41,651 bases of DNA. Origin: an uncultured Clostridia bacterium. Its GTDB lineage: Bacteria > Bacillota > Clostridia > Oscillospirales > Oscillospiraceae. A program made the translations under genes and the position numbers. Shown here in pieces: positions 6,454 to 13,057 of the stretch. Location of the stretch: positions 1 through 41,651 of the forward strand of contig CAMOXI010000010.1 in the NCBI GenBank assembly GCA_946628965.1. The letters are read 5' to 3'. The stretch's first letter is position 1; each line of letters opens with the position of its first letter. A model generated the notes under the pieces. That model was not told the DNA's origin, did not search any database, and worked only from the letters and a program-made list of their open reading frames with translations.

Positions 6454-7434
6454 ATGAAAAAAGGATGGATCATCCTGCTCGCCGTGCTGCTGGTGCTGGC
6501 ACTGGTGATCGGGATCAACCACAATCTGGCCTATACCCTGTGGAAAAACTGGTTCCCCGAAAAGCTCACGCTGGACGAGAGCACCGAGTGGGCGGGCGGC
6601 ACGAGCTATGAGCGCACGCCCTACGGCGAATCCCCGGCCCAGTATCTGGATCTGTACATCCCCGACGGGGTGGAGAATCCCCCGCTCTTCGTGATGATCC
6701 ACGGCGGCGGCTTCATCGCCAACGACTCCCAGTCCCGCCAGGCCCAGCTCTTCTACCGCTACTTCCGGGATCACGGCTTCGCCTGCGCCAGCGTCAACTA
6801 CCGTCTGGCCGCCGAGGCCCCCTGGCCCGCCTCCATTGAGGACGTGCGCAGCGCCATCGCCTTTCTCGCAGAGCATGGGGAGGACTACGGCTACGACGCC
6901 TCCCAGTGCGCGGTCTGGGGCGAGTCCGCGGGCGGCTATCTTGCCTGCATCACGGCCGTGACCGAACAGGCCATCCCCGTGAAGGCCCTGGTGGACTATT
7001 ACGGCATCGTGGACTTTGCCACCACCGACCGGCAGTTTGCGGAGCAGGGCATCCCCTCCTGGGTGCGCAAGATCGCAAACGGCTGGGCCAGTCCCGATCT
7101 GCTGGGCGGCTTCAACTCCTGTGAGGAGTTCTGGGTACGCAAGGCCTATGCCGACTGGACCGAGGAGGATCTGAAGAACTTCAGCGTGCCTTATCATGCT
7201 TCCCTGGGTCTCAATCCGGAGCTCAAGAGCATGCTCCTGCACGGCGACGCGGACATCACGGTGCCGAACGCCCAGTCCGCCGAGATGCTGGACGCGCTGG
7301 TCGCCGTCGGCGGGGCGGCGAACGCGGAGCTCTATACCCTGCATGGTCTGATGCACGCGGCCGACGCCTTCTATACCGACGCGCAGCTCGGCCGGGTGGA
7401 AAGCTTTGTGCGCAGCGCTATGGGGATCTCCTGA
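6454..7434 (+). CDS. Membrane-anchored alpha/beta hydrolase (esterase, HSL/BD-FAE-like)
   Basis: A 326-residue serine hydrolase. Residues 1-22 are an uncleaved signal anchor or signal peptide, so the catalytic domain faces outside. The oxyanion motif is HGGGF (H83-G86), the nucleophile S158 in GESAGG, the acid probably D265 or D267 in HGDADITVP, and the base probably H301 in LMHAAD. This is the layout of hormone-sensitive-lipase and carbohydrate-ester esterases. It follows the GH2 gene by 12 bp with its own AAGGAG site, so the two are co-transcribed. A role in de-esterifying carbohydrate substrates is inferred from the pairing. Confidence 0.9.
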   Translation: MKKGWIILLAVLLVLALVIGINHNLAYTLWKNWFPEKLTLDESTEWAGGTSYERTPYGESPAQYLDLYIPDGVENPPLFVMIHGGGFIANDSQSRQAQLFYRYFRDHGFACASVNYRLAAEAPWPASIEDVRSAIAFLAEHGEDYGYDASQCAVWGESAGGYLACITAVTEQAIPVKALVDYYGIVDFATTDRQFAEQGIPSWVRKIANGWASPDLLGGFNSCEEFWVRKAYADWTEEDLKNFSVPYHASLGLNPELKSMLLHGDADITVPNAQSAEMLDALVAVGGAANAELYTLHGLMHAADAFYTDAQLGRVESFVRSAMGIS

Positions 7435-7496
7435 TTTCCTCGGTCAGGAAAGGTGAGCTGCGAACGGTAAATAACTGCGCAGCATGCAGTTTCACA

Positions 7497-7524
7497 GTAG
7501 GGGCGGTGGCTTGTCCCCGCCCGG
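7497..7524. repeat. REP-like palindrome, GTAGGGG-headed
   Basis: GTAGGGGCGGTGGC followed by TTGTCCCCGCCCGG. It pairs in inverted orientation with the copy at 7618-7641, flanking the terminator hairpin between the convergent esterase and anti-sigma genes. Confidence 0.75.
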
Positions 7525-7548
7525 CAGTGCAGCGCAAAATCGCAGAAG

Positions 7549-7594
7549 AAATGTTCGGCAAATTCGTAAGATCTTGCGAATTCGCCGAACATTT
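7549..7594. terminator. Bidirectional terminator between esterase and anti-sigma genes
   Basis: A stem of about 22 bp with two mismatches: AAATGTTCGGC at the left pairs with GCCGAACATTT at the right, and the stem continues inward to GATC. It is flanked by A- and T-rich ends, so it can serve both convergent transcripts. Confidence 0.7.
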
Positions 7595-7617
7595 TTAGGA
7601 TATTTTGTGGGATGCCG

Positions 7618-7641
7618 CCGGGAGGAGCAAGCCTCCCCTAC
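7618..7641. repeat. REP-like palindrome, CCCCTAC-tailed
   Basis: CCGGGAGGAGCAAG then CCTCCCCTAC, the inverted partner of the copy at 7497-7524. The stem differs in sequence from the partner but keeps the CCCCTAC end. Confidence 0.7.
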
Positions 7642-7692
7642 GGCTAAGACCAGGCTTTATACAATTTCGTGCAGTCTCTCGTCTTTCCCGGA

Positions 7693-8784
7693 TCAGGCCT
7701 GCTTCTCCACGCTGCTTGCGATGGCGAGCAGCTCCTCGTCGGAGAGCCGGGTGGGATTGTCGCAGAGCTCAAAGCACAGGCCCTGCGCCATGTCCACCCA
7801 GACGATGTCGGTCACGCCGCCCTTATGGGAAATGCCGCCGGGCAGGCCGCAGACCTCCAGAAATCCCACATCGTCCGCGTCGCTCAGCGCGTGCAGGATC
7901 AGCGTCTCCGCGTCCAGCGGATCCGCCGGGTCGAGCGCGAAGGGCTCGTAGGTAAAATAGAGCGTGGCGTTTTGTGCCTTGTCGGTATACCAATAGCGCA
8001 CATAGCCGTACCAGGAACCCTCCGGGACGGGGACGCCCGCCGCGTCGGTTCTCTCATAACCCGCCGGCAGCACGGTCAGCCGATAGTCGCCGAACTGGGC
8101 CCGTGCCTCGTCCAGCTTTGATGCATTGGTGGGCGTGAGGGCGGTCTGCTGTTCCCGGACGCTGCGTGCAATGGCCGCCAGATCCAGCGTCATGTCCTCG
8201 CTGCTCATAAAGAAGCCAATGCCCCGCTCCTCCCTCGCCCAGGCCAGCACCTGGTATTCGCCGCCGTTCTCGCCGGCACAGCGGTACAGGGTGCCCTCGG
8301 CGCCGTCAATGTCCACCGTCTCCTGCGAGACGGGGCGCATCACCATTTCGCCGCCCGGCCCGGCCTTCTGTACCACCAGGTCAAAGCTCTGCCCTGCGGC
8401 GTTGGTGAAGACCAGGCGCTGCGTGCCCATCTGGGTATCGGAAATAAAGGTGTTTTCGTAGCCCTCCGGGATCTCCTCGGGGTACCAGCTGCCGAGCTCG
8501 ATATAGTCCTCGTCCGTGCGCTGAAAATCCACCTGGGCGAATTCTCCCCAGGTATCGACATGAGTGCGCACCCGGCTCACGACCATCCAGCCCGCGGCCG
8601 CCAGCAGCAGCGCCGCCGCGGCAGCCAGGGCCGCGATCATCGCCCGGGACAGGCGTTTTTTTGTTGTTTGTTTCATGGGGACGACCTCCTTGTCCGCCGC
8701 GCGCAGCAGGGCGTCCAGAATGCGCCGGTCCGCCGCGTCGGAGAGCGAGATCTGATCCATGGTCTTCCGGTATTCTTCGATCAT
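7693..8784 (-). CDS. Membrane-bound anti-sigma factor-like protein (DUF4367-like)
   Basis: A 363-residue protein with a short cytoplasmic N-terminus (about 1-43), one membrane helix (about 46-68) and a large extracytoplasmic part. That part seems to contain two similar modules, each with the LPAGY/IPEGYE...W pattern and beta-strand-rich sequence of DUF4367 proteins. Such proteins are commonly encoded after ECF sigma genes in Clostridia and are thought to hold the sigma factor inactive until an envelope signal is sensed. Its start codon overlaps the sigma stop as ATGA (8784-8781), so expression is coupled. The signal is unknown. Confidence 0.82.
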   Translation of the reverse strand: MIEEYRKTMDQISLSDAADRRILDALLRAADKEVVPMKQTTKKRLSRAMIAALAAAAALLLAAAGWMVVSRVRTHVDTWGEFAQVDFQRTDEDYIELGSWYPEEIPEGYENTFISDTQMGTQRLVFTNAAGQSFDLVVQKAGPGGEMVMRPVSQETVDIDGAEGTLYRCAGENGGEYQVLAWAREERGIGFFMSSEDMTLDLAAIARSVREQQTALTPTNASKLDEARAQFGDYRLTVLPAGYERTDAAGVPVPEGSWYGYVRYWYTDKAQNATLYFTYEPFALDPADPLDAETLILHALSDADDVGFLEVCGLPGGISHKGGVTDIVWVDMAQGLCFELCDNPTRLSDEELLAIASSVEKQA

Positions 8785-9239
8785 CTGTCTGCCTCCAATC
8801 TGCTGCGCAGTTGTCTGCGGGCTCTCCCCAAGCGGGTGGTCACCGCCGTCTGACTGATCGAGAGGATCTTTGCGATCTCCTTCGTGGCATAGCCCTCGTA
8901 GTAGTACAGATAGACCGCAGCCCGCTCCTTCGCGTTCAGGCTCATGACTGCAGAGAAGAGCTCCCGCTGCTCCCCGGTTTCAAACGGGATATTCTCGCTC
9001 AGCTCCTCCTCCAGGCGATAGGCCGCCGAACGCAGGCGGTTTTTACAGAGGTTCGCCGTCACCGTGCAGAGCCAGGCTTTTTCCTTTCCGGGCTGCAGCT
9101 CTGTGAGGTGCTCCAGGCAGCGGAGAAAGACGTCCTGGCAGATATCCTCCGCGTCGGCAGTTGAATGGAGATAGCTCAGGGCCAAGCGGTAGACCGTCTG
9201 TTTATGGCTTTGATACAGCTCGATGATGTCCGTGGGGAT
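8781..9239 (-). CDS. ECF-type RNA polymerase sigma factor, apparently with an ATC start
   Basis: The protein has sigma region 2 (LYQSHKQTVYRLALSYL then ADAEDICQDVFLRCL, residues of about 8-42) and region 4 (LNAKERAAVYLYYYEGYATKEIAKILSISQ, about 100-130). The first conventional start in frame is TTG at 9185, but this would delete half of region 2.1. The reading frame continues back to an AGGAGG at 9248-9243, with an in-frame stop just beyond it, and contains no ATG, GTG or TTG in between. Candidate starts are ATC at 9239 (3-nt spacer) or ACG at 9233 (9-nt spacer). I give 9239, for 152 residues. The gene overlaps the anti-sigma gene by 4 bp. Confidence 0.85.
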   Translation of the reverse strand: MPTDIIELYQSHKQTVYRLALSYLHSTADAEDICQDVFLRCLEHLTELQPGKEKAWLCTVTANLCKNRLRSAAYRLEEELSENIPFETGEQRELFSAVMSLNAKERAAVYLYYYEGYATKEIAKILSISQTAVTTRLGRARRQLRSRLEADR

Positions 9240-9256
9240 TTCCCTCCTTCTCTATG

Positions 9257-9418
9257 AGTAAACGCTGATTCATGCGCCTTCGGCGTTTGCCGGCAAATCA
9301 TTCGCCATTTCTGCGTTACAAAAACTTGAAATACACAAAGTATTCCTGCGTTTTTGTGCCTTGATCTGACGAAGATTTGCGCGGCACTCGCTCTCACCGC
9401 ATGGAACCATCGTTTACT
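9257..9418. repeat. Hairpin-rich intergenic element, 162 bp
   Basis: This gene-free stretch is bounded by AGTAAACG (9257-9264) and its exact reverse complement CGTTTACT (9411-9418). Inside are a perfect 12-bp palindrome TTTGCCGGCAAA (9286-9297) and nested inverted repeats: ACAAAAAC/GTTTTTGT (9318-9325, 9350-9357) around AATAC/GTATT (9330-9334, 9340-9344). It looks like a small dispersed non-coding element. No promoter for the sigma gene could be assigned within it. Confidence 0.5.
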
Positions 9419-9478
9419 TGAGGCCTCGTCTATATAACAAGTCAGCGCCCGCATTTGTCACATCGCTTCAGAAAAAAA

Positions 9479-9505
9479 ACAGATTTGCGATAATCGCAAA
9501 TCTGT
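9479..9505. terminator. Terminator of the minus-strand MATE gene
   Basis: ACAGATTTGCGA (9479-9490) pairs perfectly with TCGCAAATCTGT (9494-9505) around a 3-nt loop. It is flanked by an A8 run on the left (T-run on the minus strand) and by T6 on the right, so it is a strong bidirectional terminator just after the MATE stop codon at 9511. Confidence 0.9.
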
Positions 9506-9510
9506 ATTTT

Positions 9511-10872
9511 TTATGCTGCTTCCGCTGCGCTGCGGATGGTTTTGCCGATGACGGAGCCCTTGAAATAGAAGATGGTCATCACGAGGGAGCTGAGCATCCA
9601 CGACAGGGGATAGCAGAGATAGACGACCCGGATATCCTGAAAAATGGGCAGCATGGTGAAGATCCAGGCGATGCGGAACACACAGATGCAGAGCGCGGTG
9701 ATGAGCGTGACCTTGCCGGCCTGGCCCGCGCCGCGGATCGCGCCGCCCAGCACATCCGAAAAGCCCAGGGTCCAGCCGAAGGGGGCCAGGAAGGGCATCA
9801 CGCCGAGGGAGACCTGACGCGTGGCTTCATCCGTCGTAAAGAGAGACAGGAGCGGCCGGGCGAAGAGGATGATGCACAGCCCCACCGCGAGGCTCGAGAG
9901 CGCGCCGGCCCAGACGCCGAAGCGGATGCCTTTCTTGACGCGCCCGAACTTGCCCGCGCCGATGTTCTGCCCCACATAGGTGGAGATGGCGAGGCTCAGC
10001 GCACCCATGGGCATGTAGATAAAGGCGTCCAGCTTGTAGTAGGTGGTGACGCCCGCCACGGCGACGGCGCCGAAGCCGTTGATGCTGGCCTGCACCAGGA
10101 GATTGGAGATATTGTACATGGAGCCCTGCAGTCCGCAGGGGATGGAGATGCGCACCACGTCCCAGAGCGCGAGGCCGTGGAAATCCGGGTGCAGCAGATC
10201 CAGGCGGTAGGCGGGGTCCAGCTTCGTAAGCCGCAGGATCACCAGCACGGCGGAGATGGCCTGGGCCGCCACCGTGGCAATGGCCGCACCGGCGGCGCCC
10301 CAGTGGAGTACCGCCACCATCAGCACGTCCAGCACCAGATTGCTCAGCCCGCCGACGACCAGATAAACAAGGGGCCGCCGGGAGTCGCCCTCGGCGCGGA
10401 TCATGCCGGCGCCCACGTTATAGAACATGGTGGCGAGCGTCCCTGCGAAGATGATCTGCAGATAGAGCACCGCGTCCGGCAGCAGTTCCTCCGGCGTGCC
10501 CATCCAGCGCAGCAGGTCTTCGGAAAAGACCATGCCCACCACGGAGATCAGCAGACCGCAGAGCGCGGAGAGCAGCATGGCCGCGTCGATGAGCTTCTTG
10601 AGGCCCGGCTTGTCCCCCGCGCCGTAGTGCATGGCGTAGAGCACGCTGGCGCCGGTAGCGATGCCGAGGAAAAAGCCGATCAGCAGATTGATGAGCGAGC
10701 CCGCCACGCCCACGGCGCCCAGCGGCGTCGGCCCGGCGAAGCGGCCCAGCACGGCCACGTCGATGGAGTTATAGAGCTGCTGGAACAGATTGGACAGCAG
10801 GATGGGGATCGAGTATTCGATCAGGTCCCGGACGATGGGGCCCTCGGTCAGATTCAGGGTATCGGTCTTGAT
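9511..10872 (-). CDS. MATE family efflux transporter, apparently with an ATC start
   Basis: A MATE (multidrug and toxic compound extrusion) membrane protein with about 12 helices in two homologous halves, using a sodium or proton gradient. Family features are LSNLFQQLYNSIDV in helix 1-2 and the matching GLQGSMYNISNLLVQASING at the start of the second half. The only conventional start, TTG at 10938, is the -35 box of the gene's own promoter, so it cannot be translated. Downstream of the predicted transcription start the frame has no ATG, GTG or TTG. ATC at 10872, eight nt after GAAGG, gives a 453-residue protein beginning KTDTLNLTEGPIVRDL, a normal MATE length and start. Substrate unknown. Confidence 0.88.
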   Translation of the reverse strand: MKTDTLNLTEGPIVRDLIEYSIPILLSNLFQQLYNSIDVAVLGRFAGPTPLGAVGVAGSLINLLIGFFLGIATGASVLYAMHYGAGDKPGLKKLIDAAMLLSALCGLLISVVGMVFSEDLLRWMGTPEELLPDAVLYLQIIFAGTLATMFYNVGAGMIRAEGDSRRPLVYLVVGGLSNLVLDVLMVAVLHWGAAGAAIATVAAQAISAVLVILRLTKLDPAYRLDLLHPDFHGLALWDVVRISIPCGLQGSMYNISNLLVQASINGFGAVAVAGVTTYYKLDAFIYMPMGALSLAISTYVGQNIGAGKFGRVKKGIRFGVWAGALSSLAVGLCIILFARPLLSLFTTDEATRQVSLGVMPFLAPFGWTLGFSDVLGGAIRGAGQAGKVTLITALCICVFRIAWIFTMLPIFQDIRVVYLCYPLSWMLSSLVMTIFYFKGSVIGKTIRSAAEAA

Positions 10873-10909
10873 GGGAAACGCCTTCTTTTTTTCAATCGGA
10901 ATCCACAGA

Positions 10910-10938
10910 AATCTACACCCGCCGGGCCGGAATGTCAA
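10910..10938 (-). promoter_or_regulatory. Promoter of the minus-strand MATE gene
   Basis: TTGACA (10938-10933), 17-bp spacer, TAGATT (10915-10910) on the minus strand. Its -35 box is only 9 bp from the -35 box of the divergent promoter at 10948. Confidence 0.75.
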
Positions 10939-10947
10939 CAGATTTGT

Positions 10948-10976
10948 TTGTAATCCCGGGAAGCTTGTGATAGACT
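10948..10976 (+). promoter_or_regulatory. Promoter of the plus-strand MATE gene, leaderless type
   Basis: TTGTAA (10948-10953), 17-bp spacer, then TAGACT (10971-10976) with an extended TGA in front (TGnTAnnnT). The predicted transcription start near 10983 is about 3 nt before the ATG at 10986, and no Shine-Dalgarno is present, so the mRNA is probably leaderless. Confidence 0.65.
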
Positions 10977-10985
10977 GTAAATATT

Positions 10986-12377
10986 ATGGATAATAAACAG
11001 AAAAACAGAATCTTTGTCTGGTCGCTGCTGCCGGCAGTGATCTCCCTGGCCTGGCCCACCATGCTAGAGCAGCTGATGCAGACCGCCGTACAGTATATCG
11101 ACACGGCCATGGTCGGCTCCCTCGGCACCAGCGCCACGGCCGCTGTGGGCAGCACCGTCACGGTCAACTGGCTCATCGGCAGCACGGTCTCCGCCTTCGG
11201 CGTGGGCTTTCTCAGTCACATCTCCCAGGCCATCGGCGCCGGGGAGCACGAACGGGCGCGCAGGGTCGCCGCCCAGTCGGTGCTGATGGTGCTGGTGGTC
11301 GGCCTCTTCTTTACGGCGGTAACGCTGGGGCTCAGCGGCCAGGTGCCGGTCTGGATGCAGGTGGCGCCCTCCCTGCGGCAGGTGGCCTCCCGCTACTTCT
11401 TCATTCTCTATCTGCCCATGCTGGCCCGGACGGCCAGCATCATCTTCGGCACGGTCCTGCGCGCCGCCGGGGACACCAAAACCCCCATGCGGGTCGGCAT
11501 CCGGGTGAACCTCATCAACGTCACGCTGAACTATCTGATGATCTATCCCACCCGCAGTGTCGCGCTCTTCGGCCGCAGCCTCACGATCTGGGGCGCGGGC
11601 TGGGGCGTGGTGGGCGCGGCGGCAGCCAGCGCCGTATCCTTCGTCTACGGCGGGCTCGCCATCACGCGGGCCTTCTATCGCCACCCGATGATCTCGCCGA
11701 AGGGTCTGCCCCTGAAGCCGGACGGAACGGTGCTGCGGCCCTGCCTGCGGGTGGCCTTCCCCAACATGCTGCAGCGCTTCGGCACCTCTCTGGGCTATGT
11801 GGCCTTTGCCGCCATGATCAACGCCCTGGGGGAGACCGCCACCGCCGCCCACACCATCGCGAACACCGTCGAGTCCGCCTTCTACATCCCGGGCTACGGC
11901 ATGCAGACCGCGGCCGCCACTCTCACCGGCAACGCCATCGGCGCCGGGGATCGGCAGCGGCAGAGGGATCTGGCCCGGCTCATTTTCCTGTGCGAGATCA
12001 TGCTGATGCTCCTCTCCGGCGCGCTGCTCTTCGCCTTTGCGCCGACGATGGTGGGGCTTTTCAGCCGGGACGCGGCGGTCATCCTCCTGGGCAGCACCGT
12101 ACTGCGCATGGTGGCCTGCTCGGAGCCGTTCTACGGCGTGTCCATCATCATCGAGGGCATGCTGCAGGGAGCCGGGCGCACCATGGTGCCCTTCGTGTTC
12201 AACATCATCGGCATGTGGGGCGTGCGCATCGTGGGCACCTTTATCTGCACGCGGCTTCTGGGTATGGGGCTGGTCTCCGCCTGGGGCTGCATGATCGGGC
12301 ATAACATGCTGCTCTTCGTGCTGTTTGTCTGCTACTATCTGCGCGGGCGCTGGAACCCGCTGGAGGCGAGACGATGA
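10986..12377 (+). CDS. MATE family efflux transporter
   Basis: A 463-residue MATE transporter with about 12 membrane helices. It has the family pattern LAWPTMLEQLMQTAVQYIDTAMVG in helix 1 and AFPNMLQRFGTSLGYVAF at the start of the second half; the second half also has an EGMLQGAGRT loop like the first half's GTVLRAAGDTKTP. It is divergent from a second MATE gene, and the two are only moderately similar, so they are not a recent duplication. The ATG at 10986 lacks a Shine-Dalgarno. Its stop overlaps the start of the HD-domain gene (ATGA, 12374-12377), so the two are translationally coupled. Confidence 0.93.
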   Translation: MDNKQKNRIFVWSLLPAVISLAWPTMLEQLMQTAVQYIDTAMVGSLGTSATAAVGSTVTVNWLIGSTVSAFGVGFLSHISQAIGAGEHERARRVAAQSVLMVLVVGLFFTAVTLGLSGQVPVWMQVAPSLRQVASRYFFILYLPMLARTASIIFGTVLRAAGDTKTPMRVGIRVNLINVTLNYLMIYPTRSVALFGRSLTIWGAGWGVVGAAAASAVSFVYGGLAITRAFYRHPMISPKGLPLKPDGTVLRPCLRVAFPNMLQRFGTSLGYVAFAAMINALGETATAAHTIANTVESAFYIPGYGMQTAAATLTGNAIGAGDRQRQRDLARLIFLCEIMLMLLSGALLFAFAPTMVGLFSRDAAVILLGSTVLRMVACSEPFYGVSIIIEGMLQGAGRTMVPFVFNIIGMWGVRIVGTFICTRLLGMGLVSAWGCMIGHNMLLFVLFVCYYLRGRWNPLEARR

Positions 12378-13015
12378 AAAAAGAGCTGCTGCTCCCGGCG
12401 CTGCTGCAGAGCGGCTGGGACGATGAGCGCGGGTGGCTGGCCCCGTTTCGCAAAAGCGAATATTACAAACTTCTGATGACCGCCTATGCTGATTTGCGGG
12501 TGGATACGCTCTATCAGAGCGGTCTTCACGGCCCCGGCCATATTGAGCGGGTACTGCTGCTGGGCGCCCTGATCGCCCGGAACGAGGGCCTCTCCCCTGC
12601 CGACGCGCGGCTTTTGCTGCGCTGCTGCGCCTACCATGACCTGGGCCGCGTGGACGACTGGGAGGATCCCGACCACGGGGCAAGGTCTGCCTCCATGCTG
12701 GCCTCCGAGGCCTTCGCCTTCGCCCGGCAGGATCTTTCGGCAGCGGAGCTGCCGATCCTCTATGCCGCAGTTGCGGCCCACTCGCGCAGCGGGAAGCAGC
12801 GCCGCGTGCTGGGAGAGCGCTACGGCGTATCCTCGGCCGACTTCGCCCGTTACGAGGAGATCGCCGCCTGCCTCAAGGACGCCGACAACCTGGACCGGGT
12901 CCGGCTGTATGATCTGGACCCCTTCCGCCTGCGGCACGAGGAGAGTCTGGCGCTGATCCCGCTGGCGGAGGAGCTGTACCGGAAATACCGGGCGCTTGCC
13001 GGCAGCAATACCTGA
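12374..13015 (+). CDS. HD-domain phosphohydrolase-like protein
   Basis: A 213-residue cytoplasmic protein with the HD metal-binding signature: H52/H56 in LHGPGHIERV, H88-D89 in CAYHDLGRVDDW, and a later D in LKDADNLDRVRL. HD proteins hydrolyse phosphomonoesters or phosphodiesters, often nucleotides. The substrate cannot be deduced. It overlaps the MATE gene by 4 bp, so the pair forms one operon, and it sits 42 bp before the kinase-TIR gene. Whether it belongs functionally to that module is unknown. Confidence 0.85.
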   Translation: MKKELLLPALLQSGWDDERGWLAPFRKSEYYKLLMTAYADLRVDTLYQSGLHGPGHIERVLLLGALIARNEGLSPADARLLLRCCAYHDLGRVDDWEDPDHGARSASMLASEAFAFARQDLSAAELPILYAAVAAHSRSGKQRRVLGERYGVSSADFARYEEIAACLKDADNLDRVRLYDLDPFRLRHEESLALIPLAEELYRKYRALAGSNT

Positions 13016-13057
13016 TGCATAAATCATGATCGACCAGATCCCGAAAGGAGGAGCACC

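Noticed and set aside
3979-7356. Very long open frame on the minus strand opposite the GH2 and esterase genes
   Set aside because: It is a mirror frame caused by high GC at third codon positions. Its translation is rich in H, G, A, V and D without domains, while the plus strand has clear catalytic motifs.
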